Source: Natrinema sp. CBA1119 (GTDB lineage Archaea; Halobacteriota; Halobacteria; Halobacteriales; Natrialbaceae). From it: a stretch of 64,000 nt of DNA. Below, one piece after another: positions 7,423-17,566 of this stretch (positions within the stretch are counted from its first letter, which is position 1; each line of letters starts with the position of its first letter). The position numbers were made by a program, and so were the translations under genes. Location: assembly GCF_002572525.1 (NCBI RefSeq), contig NZ_PDBS01000001.1:186001-250000 (forward strand), written 5' to 3'. Below the pieces are notes generated by a model, which worked only from the letters and a program-made list of their open reading frames with translations, ran no database searches and was not told the DNA's origin.

Positions 7423-8664
7423 TCAGTGCTCCGTCCGTCGCTCTCGATTCGGATCGCCAAAGCGGGTCAGTGGCTCGAGTTCCTCCTCGGGAACGTTCTC
7501 GAAGGCGGCTCGAGCGATGACGCGACGGTGGACCTCGTCTGCGCCGTCGACGATGCGGAACTGCCGGACCGATTCGTAGAAGTCCGACAGCGGAAGGTCC
7601 TTCCCGATCCCGTTTGCACCACAACACTGGACGGCCAGATCGACTGCGTCCTGGGTGGTGTTTGCGGTGAACACTTTGCACATCGAGACGGGGATGCGGG
7701 CCTCGTCGCCGGCCGCGATCCGGTCGGCGGCGTCGCGGATTCCGGTTCGGGCCATGTGGAGTTTGGCCTCGGCGTCGGCGATTCGGTGGCGAAGCGACTG
7801 CTTGTCCGAGAGCGTGGAATCGAACCCGTCGCGTTCGCTCGTGTAGGCCTTCGCGATGTCGAGGGCGCGTTGGGCCATGCCGGAAAAACGCATACAGTGG
7901 GTCAGTCGGGCCGGGCCGAGGCGTTCCTGGGCGTGGACAAATCCCTGATTCAGCTCGCCGAGCAGGTGTTCTTCGGGCACGCGAACGTTCTCGTAGCGGA
8001 TTTCGGCGTGGGAAACCCCGTGACCGCCGCCGCCCATGTGGGGAACGTCGCGGATCACGTCGACGCCGTCGGCGTCCGCCGGCACGAGAAAGAGTGAACA
8101 GCCCTCGTAGGGGTGAGCGTCGGGATCGGTCCGGGCGAGGACGATCAGGACGTCGGCCTCGACGCCCTGTGTCGTCCACCACTTGTGGCCGTCGATGACC
8201 CACTCGTCGCCATCCCTTTCAGCCGTCGTCCGAATCATTTTCGGATCCGATCCCGCACCCTGCATCGGCTCGGTCATCGAGAAGCCGGACTTGATGTCGC
8301 CCGCGACCAGCGGCTCGAGGTAGGTTTCTTTCTGTAAGTCGTCGCCGACCAGTTCGAGGAGGTGCATGTTCCCCTCGTCGGGGGCGTCGACACGCATCGC
8401 GACCTGGCCGAGGAGACTGCGGCCCGCTTCCTCGAACGCGGGCAGCGAATCGCGGAAGCTCAGTCCCATGCCGCCGTACTCCTCGGGGATCTGTGGGGCG
8501 TAGATGTCGTACTCGCGAGCGGCCTCGCGCAGTTCCGCGACGGTACCGCTCGAGACGGCCATCCCGCCGGCCCGCTCGCGTTCGATCGGAAGAACGACTT
8601 CTTCCATCAAATCGTTGGCACGCTCGGCGACCTCGCGTGCTCGATCACTGTCATTGTATCGCAT
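7423..8664 (-). CDS. Acyl-CoA dehydrogenase
   Basis: A 413-residue flavoprotein of the acyl-CoA dehydrogenase family, which introduces the alpha-beta double bond in the first step of fatty-acid beta-oxidation. Visible features are the substrate/FAD segment FSMTEPMQGAGSDPKMI, the beta domain with DGHKWWTTQG, and the C-terminal helical domain with QCCGANGIG and RIVDGADEVHRRV. The acid in VDGADE sits near the usual catalytic region of the ACAD10/11-like group. The chain-length preference is unknown. It lies just downstream of an SDR and an acyl-CoA ligase on the same strand, which supports fatty-acid catabolism. Confidence 0.93.
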   Translation of the reverse strand: MRYNDSDRAREVAERANDLMEEVVLPIERERAGGMAVSSGTVAELREAAREYDIYAPQIPEEYGGMGLSFRDSLPAFEEAGRSLLGQVAMRVDAPDEGNMHLLELVGDDLQKETYLEPLVAGDIKSGFSMTEPMQGAGSDPKMIRTTAERDGDEWVIDGHKWWTTQGVEADVLIVLARTDPDAHPYEGCSLFLVPADADGVDVIRDVPHMGGGGHGVSHAEIRYENVRVPEEHLLGELNQGFVHAQERLGPARLTHCMRFSGMAQRALDIAKAYTSERDGFDSTLSDKQSLRHRIADAEAKLHMARTGIRDAADRIAAGDEARIPVSMCKVFTANTTQDAVDLAVQCCGANGIGKDLPLSDFYESVRQFRIVDGADEVHRRVIARAAFENVPEEELEPLTRFGDPNRERRTEH

Positions 8665-8796
8665 ACTGGAGGTAGCCCGGGTCGAAAGCTAAGCGTTCGG
8701 AGAACTACCAGGTGGTCACAACTACCCCCGTGATTTTTAGTGGAAAACGAGATCGGCCGAACGTAATCGGTTCGAACGCGCAGAAGAGCGGGCCCT

Positions 8797-9564
8797 CTAT
8801 CGCGACGTCCAGCCGCCGTCGGCCGCGAGCACGGAGCCGGTAACGTAACTCGCGGCCTCGCTCGCGAGGAAGACGACGGGGCCGGCGATTTCCTCGGGTT
8901 CGGCGAATCGATCCAGTGGCGTCCGGTCGAGGATCGACTGGCGCAGCCGATCGTTTTCCTCGAGTTCCGTGGTGAGTTCCGTCGAGACGTAGCCGGGCGC
9001 GACGGCGTTGACCCTGACGTCGGGAGCCCAATCCAGCGACATGCTCTTCGTGAGCCCGACGAGCCCGTGTTTCGAGGCCACGTAGGGATGCTGGCGCGGC
9101 AGTCCAACCAGTCCGCCGACGCTCGCGACGTTGATCACGGAACCGCCGTCGCTCTCGAGGAGGTGATCCGCCGCCGCGTGGGAGACCTCGTAGGCGCCGT
9201 TCAAGTTGACGTCCAGCACGCGGTCGAGGCTCTCGGTGTCGACGTCTTCTGGCCGGCCGAGCGCGTCGTCCGGATTGAAGCCGGCGTTGTTGACGACGAT
9301 ATCGACGCCGCCGAACTCGGCGGCGGCTCGGTCGATGACGTTTCGGACGGCGTCGGGATCGGTCACGTCCGCGGGGACGGCGACCGCGTCACCGCCCGCG
9401 TCTTCGATTGCCGCCGCGACGGCCTCGATCTCGTCCGCCGAGCGGGCGCTCGGGACCACCGCAGCCCCTGCGTTCGCCAGTTCGACGGCGATGGCGCGGC
9501 CGATGCCGCGTCCGCCGCCCGTTACCACTGCGACCCTCCCGTCGAGATCGAATAACTCGCTCAT
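8797..9564 (-). CDS. Short-chain dehydrogenase/reductase (FabG/3-hydroxyacyl type)
   Basis: A 255-residue NAD(P)-dependent oxidoreductase. The cofactor motif TGGGRGIG is near residues 16-23, NNAG is present, and the catalytic Ser (NVASVGG) and YxxxK (YVASK) are intact. It resembles FabG and 3-hydroxyacyl-CoA dehydrogenases of the SDR type. The ATG overlaps the stop of the upstream acyl-CoA ligase by four bases (ATGA), so the two are translationally coupled. With the acyl-CoA dehydrogenase downstream, a role in beta-oxidation or acyl-chain modification is likely, but the substrate is inferred. Confidence 0.92.
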   Translation of the reverse strand: MSELFDLDGRVAVVTGGGRGIGRAIAVELANAGAAVVPSARSADEIEAVAAAIEDAGGDAVAVPADVTDPDAVRNVIDRAAAEFGGVDIVVNNAGFNPDDALGRPEDVDTESLDRVLDVNLNGAYEVSHAAADHLLESDGGSVINVASVGGLVGLPRQHPYVASKHGLVGLTKSMSLDWAPDVRVNAVAPGYVSTELTTELEENDRLRQSILDRTPLDRFAEPEEIAGPVVFLASEAASYVTGSVLAADGGWTSR

Positions 9565-11180
9565 CGGTCCTCCGTTTCGGCGTCGCCTACGTCAAGCTTT
9601 TCGCGCAGTCCCTGCTTGTCGAACTTTCCTGTCGCCGTCTTGGGAATCCGCTCGAGGACGCGGATCTCGTCGGGGAGCCACCAGTCGGGCTGCTCGAGCG
9701 TTTCCCGCAAGTGCTCTTGGAGTTCGTCCTCGTCGGGATCTGCACCCTCGACAGTGACGACGGTTGCGAGCGGTCGCTCCTGCCATTTCTCGTGGGGCAC
9801 GCCGACCACTGCCGCCTCAACGACGTCCGGATTGGCCATCAGCGCGTTCTCGAGCGCGATCGAGGAGATCCACTCGCCGCCGCTCTTGATGACGTCCTTC
9901 GCGCGGTCGACGACCTCGATGTAGCCGTCCTCGTCGACGGAGACGATATCGCCCGTTTTCAGCCAGCTGTCCGCAAAGTCCTCCTCGTTGGCCTGCGGGC
10001 GGTTGTAGTACTCCGTGATGACCGTCGGCCCGCGGACCCACAGTTCGCCGGCCGACTCACCGTCCCACGGGACTTCCTCGCCCGCGTCGTTGACGACGCG
10101 CATCTCGAGGCCGGGAGAGAGCAGTCCCTGTTTCCGACGCTTCTCATACTTGCGGCTCGGGTCCCAGTCGGCCATTCGAGATTTCGGTCTCGAGACCGAG
10201 CCGATGCTCATCGTCTCGGTCATCCCCCAGGCGTGTTCGACGGTGACGTCGAACTCCTCGTCGTAGCGGCGCATCATCTCCTCCGGCGCGGCGCTGCCCC
10301 CGACGACGATCCGCTCGAGACTCGAGAGGTCGCCGCCGCGTTCGTCGACGTGCTCGAGGAGATTGATCCAGACCGTGGGAACGCCGGCGGTCATGGTGAC
10401 ACCCTCGCGCTCGATTAACTCGAGCAGGTCGGCCGCGCTCGGTGACGGACCGGGATAGACCTGCGTCGCCCCGGCCATCGTCGCGGCGTAGGGAAACTCC
10501 CAGGAGTTGACGTGGAACATCGGCACGACGGGCATGACCACGTCGCCTTCCTCGATGCCGAGGCCGGCAGGGGTCATCACCATCATAGCGTGGGCGTAGA
10601 TCATCTTGTGGGTGTACTCGACGCCCTTCGGCCGACCGGTCGTTCCCGAAGTGTAACACATCCCCGCGGGGTAGTCCTCCTCGAGGTCGGGGAGGTTGCC
10701 CTCGTCGACCGGGTCGTACTCCGCGATAAGATCCTCGTAGGCGACGGCGTCGATGTCGGTGTCGGGCACCGCCTCGCCCATCACGACGACTTCGTCGACC
10801 GCCAGCTCGTCCCACAGCCGCTCGATCGTCTCGAACGGCTCGCCCGGATCGACGAACAGGACGTCGTCATCGGCATCCTCGGCGATGTACGTGATATCGT
10901 CGTCGCCGAGTTGCACGTTGATCGTGTGCAACTGCGCGCCCGACAGCGGCGCGGCGTAGTAGGCCTCGAGGTGCCGGTGGTGGTTCCAGCCGAACGTCCC
11001 GATTCGATCCCCGTGACCGAAGCCGCGGTCGGCGAGCGCCGCGAGCAGCGATCGGACGCGGTCGCCGAACTCGCCGTAGGAACTCTCGACGATGCCGTCG
11101 TGCGTCCGCGAGACGAGTCGCGTCTCCGGGAAGAGGTGGGTCGGCCGCCAGAAGAACGGTCGGAGCGTCAGTCCCGTCAT
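9561..11180 (-). CDS. AMP-forming acyl-CoA ligase (long/medium-chain)
   Basis: A 539-residue adenylate-forming enzyme that activates a carboxylic acid to its CoA thioester with ATP. The P-loop-like motif YTSGTTGRPKGVEYTH, the linker DVIKSGGEWISS and the C-terminal catalytic lysine in PKTATGKFDKQGL are all present. Its closest family is the fatty-acyl-CoA ligases annotated as long-chain-fatty-acid-CoA ligase in haloarchaea. It is the first gene of the ligase-SDR pair (ATGA overlap). A TATA-like element (minus-strand GGACTATTCG, 11207-11216) sits 27-36 bases before the ATG. Confidence 0.94.
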   Translation of the reverse strand: MTGLTLRPFFWRPTHLFPETRLVSRTHDGIVESSYGEFGDRVRSLLAALADRGFGHGDRIGTFGWNHHRHLEAYYAAPLSGAQLHTINVQLGDDDITYIAEDADDDVLFVDPGEPFETIERLWDELAVDEVVVMGEAVPDTDIDAVAYEDLIAEYDPVDEGNLPDLEEDYPAGMCYTSGTTGRPKGVEYTHKMIYAHAMMVMTPAGLGIEEGDVVMPVVPMFHVNSWEFPYAATMAGATQVYPGPSPSAADLLELIEREGVTMTAGVPTVWINLLEHVDERGGDLSSLERIVVGGSAAPEEMMRRYDEEFDVTVEHAWGMTETMSIGSVSRPKSRMADWDPSRKYEKRRKQGLLSPGLEMRVVNDAGEEVPWDGESAGELWVRGPTVITEYYNRPQANEEDFADSWLKTGDIVSVDEDGYIEVVDRAKDVIKSGGEWISSIALENALMANPDVVEAAVVGVPHEKWQERPLATVVTVEGADPDEDELQEHLRETLEQPDWWLPDEIRVLERIPKTATGKFDKQGLREKLDVGDAETEDR

Positions 11181-11206
11181 CGACGATCACCACTGCCAGC
11201 GACGGT

Positions 11207-11216
11207 CGAATAGTCC
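11207..11216 (-). promoter_or_regulatory. TATA-like box for acyl-CoA ligase operon
   Basis: Minus-strand GGACTATTCG lies 27-36 bases before the ATG at 11180. The rest of the divergent gap up to 11542 holds no gene that I can see. Confidence 0.4.
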
Positions 11217-11542
11217 GCCCTCTGCCATCGAGGGAGTCGAACGCGTCTCGAACAGATCGGTGTGGTTCCAACGGTTACTGATAGCTTCCTTACGCATACT
11301 GGTTGGCATTGACAATCACGTTGAAAACAGGGAAAAGAGCGAATATAAGCGTGATGTATCTCTTCAGAGACGAACCGTTCTGAGTTTCGTGGCGTCACAC
11401 TGAATTCGGTAGTAAACGGAACCTCGAGTGACGTGAGACCACGAAGCAACGCAGAAACGGTCGAAACCCCGTACGCGCAGAATTATCAGAAATGGTAATG
11501 GGCGGATGAATTTTTTGAGGGATGACTGTTTGGATAGCTGCA

Positions 11543-14500
11543 ATGGCTATTGACGAGGCCGACCAATCGGATGCCGGGGACTTTTCTGAGGGGGAGGCGT
11601 CCGACCCTGCGTCGGAGGACGAACGGGCCCACGAGTCGGAGCCGATATCGAACTCGGCCATCCGCGTTGGGACGTACACGTGGGAAGAATTTATGGACGA
11701 ATACGGATACAGCGACGAGTCATCCGTCCTGTATCCAGACGATCCCGAACCGGCCGACGCGGACGATCAGCTCGGGCTCGACACTGACGAGGATGTCGGA
11801 ACGACGGTCCCCAGCGGGGACGACTGGAATCAGGTCGAATTCGATCCCGAAGCGTATCTCGGCCATCATCCGGACGACCTCGCGGGCCACGTGTTGCCGA
11901 TCGCCGGCGACAACGCTGACACGCTCTGGGAACGCTTCTGTGAGTACGCCGACCCCGAAACGACGCCGGTCGTCAAGGATACCTGGACCTGGGAGCACTA
12001 CAAGTGGGAATATTACTACGAGGACGACGGAAGTCGCCCACGAGACGGTGATGGCGAGATCATCCGCCACGACGAGGAGGATGCTCTTGGCTTCGATTCT
12101 GACACGGTAAAAGGACATCTTGCGGCCGGCAACGATGCAGCGCTGGAACTCGACGATATCGTCGAGGAACGGACCGTTAACATTCAAGAGGATATCGAGG
12201 AAGACGAGTTCTTCTCGACGGTTGCGGGCAATACCACCGTCTCCAATCGCTACGATCTCGAGAAAGCGGTGCCCTTCGAGAAGAAGACCCACTTCCGCGA
12301 GATCGAGCGGTACTGGGTAAACAAACCCTACGCCTACGTTATCATCTTCCACTCGGAGAAGGAAAACGAAAAGAAGTACTACATGATCGAGCCGTACCAA
12401 AACGAGATCGAGAACGAACTCCAAGAGTTCCTCTCGGGCAAACTCAGGACGGCGATCAAGTACTCCGAAGACGGTATCAAAGAGAAAGCGACCGAAGACG
12501 GCCGACGGACGGTTATCGAGGACGAAACGCGGCGGCTTCTCAAGCGATACGATCTCTTCGAGGCGACCTCCGGAGAGACCGCGGAGGGGATCCTCGAGAC
12601 GCTCCGAGGGCTCCTCGACGACGACGAAGACGAGTCGGAAGTCGACGACGGGCCGAGTCAACTCGGGGGGATCGAGGTCAGACCCGAGCCGGCGATCCTC
12701 GCGGACGATCCGGACACGTTGAGCGAGTACCAGGTCGAGAAACTGCTCTACCTGCTCAAGCGGGACTTCATCGGCTACGAGCGTATCGACGGCATCAAAC
12801 ACGACATCAACGTTGAGGACATCTCCGTCGACGGCTACAACTCGCCCGTCTTCGTCTACCACTCCGAGTACGAACAGATCATCTCGAACATTTACCACGG
12901 CGAGGACGAACTCGACGACTTCGTCGTCAAGCTTGCTCAGCGCTCGGGGAAGGGGATCAGCAAGCGGCTTCCACAGGTCGACGCGACGCTGCCGGACGGC
13001 TCGCGTGCACAGCTCACGCTCGGCAAGGAGGTGTCCGCTCACGGGACGAATTACACCATCCGCCAGTTCAAGGACGTCCCCTTCACCCCGATCGATCTCA
13101 TCAACTGGAACACCTTCTCGCTCGACGAAATGGCGTTCCTCTGGCTCGCCATCGAGAACCACAAGAGCCTGATTTTCGCCGGGGGGACCGCGTCCGGGAA
13201 GACGACCTCGTTGAACGCCGTTTCCCTGTTTATTCCCTCGAGCGCGAAGATCGTCTCCATCGAAGATACCCGCGAGGTCGAACTTCCCCAACGCAACTGG
13301 ATTGCCAGCGTCACCCGTCCCTCGTTCGCCGACGACGAGCAGGGCGACGTCGACGAGTTCGACTTGCTCGAGGCGGCACTGCGCCAGCGACCCGACTACA
13401 TCGTCATGGGTGAGATCCGCGGCGAAGAGGGGCGGACGCTGTTCCAGGTGATGTCGACCGGTCACACCACCTACACCACCTTCCACGCCGACTCCGTCGA
13501 CGAGGTCCTCAAGCGGTTCACGACGGACCCCATCAACGTCTCGAAGACGATGTTCACGGCGCTGGATCTGGTCTCAATCCAGACGCAAACCAGAGTGCAG
13601 GGCCGGAAGGTCCGCCGGAACAAGTCCCTGACCGAGATCAACCACTACGAGGCCGAACACGACGAAATCAACGTCCAAGACGTCTACCAGTGGCAGGCCG
13701 AGACCGACGAGTACCTCAAGATGGGGGACTCGAACACGTTAGAGGAGATCCAGTTCGACCGTGGCTGGAGCAACGAGAAACTCCAAGAAGAGCTGTTCAA
13801 GCGCGAAGTCATCCTCGCATATCTCATCAAGAAAGGGTTGAACACGTACGCGGAGGTCGCCGCGACGGTGCAGGCGTTCATCAACGACCCAGAGACGATC
13901 CTCACCCTCATCGCGAACGGCCAGCTCGAGGACAGTCTCGAGGATCTCCGCGAGATGGAGAGTGTCCTGATCGACGTCGACCCGGAAAAAGAGGAGCTCG
14001 TCCCGCGTCCGGACGCGAGCAGCGAGACGTACAACCTCTCGATGGACCTCCTCGAGCGGGCCGAAGAGTCCTTATTCGAGGAGTATCGGGGGCAGATCCC
14101 GAGCGGCCTCGCGAGCGCCCTCGGCGACGTCGAAGAGGAGAGCACGATTGACGTCGACCGCGCCGACAGCGAGGAGTTCGACTTCGCCGGTGAGGTCGAC
14201 GAGACCGTCGACGAGGACGAGTGGGAACTCGGCGCCGGCTCGTCGTCGTTCGCCGCCGAAGACGATGACGGCGGTGACGAACCGGCGTGGCTCAGCGAAG
14301 AGACAGGGTTCGCCATCGGCGGTGACAGTGACAGCGACGAGGCTACTGCGAGCGCGACCGACGCTGCTTCCCCAACCGATGCGAGTACGTCGGACAGTGC
14401 GTCCGACGCCGGCGGTCGTTCGACCGCGATCGAGCCGGCACCCACTGTCGATGAAACTTCGGACACTACCGCCTCGAGCGGCGGTTCACAGCCCTCGACT

Positions 14501-15499
14501 GCGCCGGGTACCGAATCGACGGTGGGAACGAAGACAGCCGATTCCGAAGCTGTCACCGGTGAGGAGGCGGAGACAACAGCGGATCTGTCAGCTGCCTCGA
14601 GTCCGCCCGCCGGAGCAGACGGTGAGAGAGCGGACTCGACTCACCACGAATCGACGGTACTCCCGACCGACGACGCCGAGGACGGCGATCTAGGCGGACT
14701 GTTCGACGATATGGGCGAGACGATCGACGAATTGGATGATCCCGACGCCGGCCGACCGGAGCGCAGCGAGGAGACGACAACCGCCCAACCGGACACCTCC
14801 GGCTTCGACTCGATGTTCCCGGAGGACGACCTCGCTTCGATCTTCGATCCGGATTCGTCCGACGACGAGCCGGCGAACGAATTCGATGCGGAGCCCGACG
14901 AGCCCGGTACCACCTCGGCGGCCGCGACCGACGCCGATACCGGTCGATCGCCGGCCACGAGCGACGCGGACGGGCCGGAGACCCCCACGATCGACGTCGA
15001 CAGCGAGTCAGCCTCCGATCGGAACGAGTCGAACACTGAACCGCCGACGATTGATATCGATGACGATACTTCGGATCCGCCGGACGACGGGACTGAAGAC
15101 GCGAACGACGACACGGAGGCGGCAACCGGCGAGCCGGCAGCGATCGACGACGCCACCGATACCGACGCCGACACCGATTCCGATAGCACTGTCGCCACCG
15201 ATGCCGACGATGGCGTCGATGCCGAATCTGATACCCCCTCCGACACGGATACCGACGCCGAAAACGGTGGCGACGATGGCGACTCGATATTCGGCGGCGG
15301 ATCCGACTCCATCTTCGGCGACGACGAGGACGGAGCCGACGATGACGACGGGTCGCTGTTCGACGGGAGCGAGACGGATGACAACGGGTCGATCTTCAGA
15401 GACGACGAGACGGATTCCGGTGACGAACCGACGGACGGCAATACCGGGATTTTCGACGACGAAACCGACGCGGACGGCACTGAAGAGGACGACGCATGA
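11543..15499 (+). CDS. pilB: Type IV pilus-like assembly ATPase PilB, long acidic tail
   Basis: A 1318-residue secretion ATPase of the VirB11/PilB (archaeal GspE) superfamily that powers pilin assembly. An acidic N-terminal part precedes the ATPase core; Walker A is GGTASGKT at about residues 547-554, and YIVMGEIRGEE at about 619-629 holds the Walker B region, followed by the His box STGHTTYTTFHADS. From about residue 850 to the end there is an acidic, Ser/Thr/Asp-rich disordered tail with at least eight IF/LF-acid motifs. Typical relatives lack so long a tail. An upstream ATG at 11522 is possible, but a T-rich TATA-like stretch at 11509-11516 fits the 11543 start. The pilC start overlaps its last codon. 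Confidence 0.93.
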   Translation: MAIDEADQSDAGDFSEGEASDPASEDERAHESEPISNSAIRVGTYTWEEFMDEYGYSDESSVLYPDDPEPADADDQLGLDTDEDVGTTVPSGDDWNQVEFDPEAYLGHHPDDLAGHVLPIAGDNADTLWERFCEYADPETTPVVKDTWTWEHYKWEYYYEDDGSRPRDGDGEIIRHDEEDALGFDSDTVKGHLAAGNDAALELDDIVEERTVNIQEDIEEDEFFSTVAGNTTVSNRYDLEKAVPFEKKTHFREIERYWVNKPYAYVIIFHSEKENEKKYYMIEPYQNEIENELQEFLSGKLRTAIKYSEDGIKEKATEDGRRTVIEDETRRLLKRYDLFEATSGETAEGILETLRGLLDDDEDESEVDDGPSQLGGIEVRPEPAILADDPDTLSEYQVEKLLYLLKRDFIGYERIDGIKHDINVEDISVDGYNSPVFVYHSEYEQIISNIYHGEDELDDFVVKLAQRSGKGISKRLPQVDATLPDGSRAQLTLGKEVSAHGTNYTIRQFKDVPFTPIDLINWNTFSLDEMAFLWLAIENHKSLIFAGGTASGKTTSLNAVSLFIPSSAKIVSIEDTREVELPQRNWIASVTRPSFADDEQGDVDEFDLLEAALRQRPDYIVMGEIRGEEGRTLFQVMSTGHTTYTTFHADSVDEVLKRFTTDPINVSKTMFTALDLVSIQTQTRVQGRKVRRNKSLTEINHYEAEHDEINVQDVYQWQAETDEYLKMGDSNTLEEIQFDRGWSNEKLQEELFKREVILAYLIKKGLNTYAEVAATVQAFINDPETILTLIANGQLEDSLEDLREMESVLIDVDPEKEELVPRPDASSETYNLSMDLLERAEESLFEEYRGQIPSGLASALGDVEEESTIDVDRADSEEFDFAGEVDETVDEDEWELGAGSSSFAAEDDDGGDEPAWLSEETGFAIGGDSDSDEATASATDAASPTDASTSDSASDAGGRSTAIEPAPTVDETSDTTASSGGSQPSTAPGTESTVGTKTADSEAVTGEEAETTADLSAASSPPAGADGERADSTHHESTVLPTDDAEDGDLGGLFDDMGETIDELDDPDAGRPERSEETTTAQPDTSGFDSMFPEDDLASIFDPDSSDDEPANEFDAEPDEPGTTSAAATDADTGRSPATSDADGPETPTIDVDSESASDRNESNTEPPTIDIDDDTSDPPDDGTEDANDDTEAATGEPAAIDDATDTDADTDSDSTVATDADDGVDAESDTPSDTDTDAENGGDDGDSIFGGGSDSIFGDDEDGADDDDGSLFDGSETDDNGSIFRDDETDSGDEPTDGNTGIFDDETDADGTEEDDA

Positions 15500-17565
15500 G
15501 TCTGCAAACTGACGACAGTGGCGGCTCAGGGATGTCGGCCAGCTCCGACGCGCTGGGTGACCGGTTCTATCCGGTGTACGATCGCCTGTTCGGCGAGGAC
15601 AACGAGTTCGTCGCCGACATCGAGACGAAGCTCGCACAGGCTCGGATGAGCGATACGGTCGAACTCTACCTCTCACGGGCGATCGGAATCGGGTTCATCA
15701 GCGGCCTAAGTCTCTGGCTGGTCGGCCTGATGCTCGGCTACGGCATCTTCGCGATCGGTCTCCTCTCGAACGAGGCACTTATCGGTATTCCGGTCGGTCA
15801 CGGACTCCTCCTCAGCATCATCGAACTGCTTCGGGTACCGGCCGTCGTCTTCTTCACCGGGCTGGTGTTCGGCTCGATCGGCTTCGCGATCGGCTTTGGC
15901 TCGATGGTCGCGATTCCCTACTCGCGCGCCTCGGCCCGCAAGCGCGAGATCAACATGCTGATGACCGACTCGGTCTCGTTTATGTACGCCCTGTCGGTCG
16001 GCGGCCTAAACCAACTCGAGATAATCGAGGCGATGGCTCAGGCCGACGATACCTACGGCGAGGTCGCAAAGGAGTTCCAGAGCATCGTCAAGGAGACCGA
16101 ATACTTTGATATCGACTACCGGACGGCGATCCGGAAACAGGCACTCCAGACGCCAAGCGACGACCTCTCGCAGTTCCTGACCGACATGCTCTCGATCGTC
16201 AACAGCGGCGGCGACATCGAGAGCTTCCTCGAGGACAAGAAAGAAAAGCACATGCGCACCGCGAAGCAAGAACAGGAGCTCACCCTCGAGACGCTCGAAC
16301 TCTTCGGCGAGATGTACATGACGCTGTCGCTGTTCCCGCTCCTGTTGATCATCATCATGGTCGTCATGAAGATGATACCGAACGCGAACGTAACGGACCA
16401 GATGCTCTACATGGTCGTCTACGGGCTAATTCCAATGATCGGCGTTGGGTTTCTCGTTCTCGTGTCGACGGTCAAGCACGACGAGCCCGGCGACGGCTAC
16501 CTCTCGATGGGAAACACCAGCCAACGGACCGAAACCGGGCAGAAAGGCGGATTGCTGAGCCTCGGACTCGTCGAGCAGTTTACCGGCGCGCACAGCGTCT
16601 TCGACCGGGTCAAGAACCGCGAGGGGACCTACGAGACGCTCGAGGTGCTGCGGAAGCCACACCTCTTCTTCCGAGATAATCCCCTGGTGACGCTCGCGTT
16701 GACCGTACCGATGGTGTTGGTCATCGTCGTGACGGCCATGGTAACCGGGTCGGCTCCCACCTCCTGGCAGGGGATGCTCGACAAGCCGATCTGGGGGACG
16801 TTCATCTACGTCTATCTCCCCCTCTACATCACGGCGATCCCGCTCTCGATCTTCCGCGAGTGGAACGTTCGACACCGTAACTCCGTCGTCAACAAGCTCT
16901 CGGAGGACCTGCGAAAGCTCTCGAGTTCGAACGATACCGGGTTGACCCTGCTCGAGTCGCTCAAGTCCGTCTCCGATACCACGAACGGGAAACTCGCTCG
17001 CGAGTTCGAGATGATGCACACGAAGGTCAACTACGGGACGAGCCTGAAGGAGGCGCTCATCGAGTTCAACAACAAGTACCACATTCCGCGACTCGCCAGG
17101 ACGACTCGACTGATCACCGAGGCCCAGGAAGCGTCGAACCAGATCTCGGACGTGCTCCGGACGGCTGCGACTGCGAGCGAGAACCACGACGATATCGAGC
17201 GCGAACGGAAGTCCCGGACCCGCATGCAGATCGTGATCATCATCATGACGTTCATGACGGTGCTCGCGGTGATCGCTATCCTCAAGACGCAGTTCATCGA
17301 CACGATGGCGGGACTCAACGCCGGCGGTGGTGGTGCCGAAGCCAGCTCCAGTGCTGGCGGGGGAAGCGGAATGGAAGGAGCCAACCTCAGCGAGAACATC
17401 GACGTCGACATGCTGTCGGTGTTGTTCTTCCACGCGGTGACGCTGCAGGCGATCATCTCCGGATTCATCTGTGGATACATCCGGGATGCAGACCTATTGA
17501 GCGGATTGAAGTACGCGATCGGTCTGTCCTCGATCGCACTCATCGGCTGGATGTTGGTGGCCTAA
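15496..17565 (+). CDS. pilC: Type IV pilus-like membrane platform protein PilC
   Basis: A 689-residue polytopic membrane protein with two T2SSF (GspF/TadC-like) domains, the platform on which PilB acts. The first domain covers about residues 140-290 and ends in helices such as LFPLLLIIIMVVMKM; the second covers about 450-600. Hydrophobic segments also occur near residues 55-85, 100-135, 390-440 and at the C-terminus. The ATG overlaps the pilB stop by four bases, so the products are made together. The prepilin-like gene that follows starts one base after the stop. Confidence 0.92.
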   Translation: MSLQTDDSGGSGMSASSDALGDRFYPVYDRLFGEDNEFVADIETKLAQARMSDTVELYLSRAIGIGFISGLSLWLVGLMLGYGIFAIGLLSNEALIGIPVGHGLLLSIIELLRVPAVVFFTGLVFGSIGFAIGFGSMVAIPYSRASARKREINMLMTDSVSFMYALSVGGLNQLEIIEAMAQADDTYGEVAKEFQSIVKETEYFDIDYRTAIRKQALQTPSDDLSQFLTDMLSIVNSGGDIESFLEDKKEKHMRTAKQEQELTLETLELFGEMYMTLSLFPLLLIIIMVVMKMIPNANVTDQMLYMVVYGLIPMIGVGFLVLVSTVKHDEPGDGYLSMGNTSQRTETGQKGGLLSLGLVEQFTGAHSVFDRVKNREGTYETLEVLRKPHLFFRDNPLVTLALTVPMVLVIVVTAMVTGSAPTSWQGMLDKPIWGTFIYVYLPLYITAIPLSIFREWNVRHRNSVVNKLSEDLRKLSSSNDTGLTLLESLKSVSDTTNGKLAREFEMMHTKVNYGTSLKEALIEFNNKYHIPRLARTTRLITEAQEASNQISDVLRTAATASENHDDIERERKSRTRMQIVIIIMTFMTVLAVIAILKTQFIDTMAGLNAGGGGAEASSSAGGGSGMEGANLSENIDVDMLSVLFFHAVTLQAIISGFICGYIRDADLLSGLKYAIGLSSIALIGWMLVA

Positions 17566-17566
17566 G

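Noticed and set aside
11720-13486. Long minus-strand frame opposite pilB
   Set aside because: Shadow of the PilB ATPase core; no own motif.
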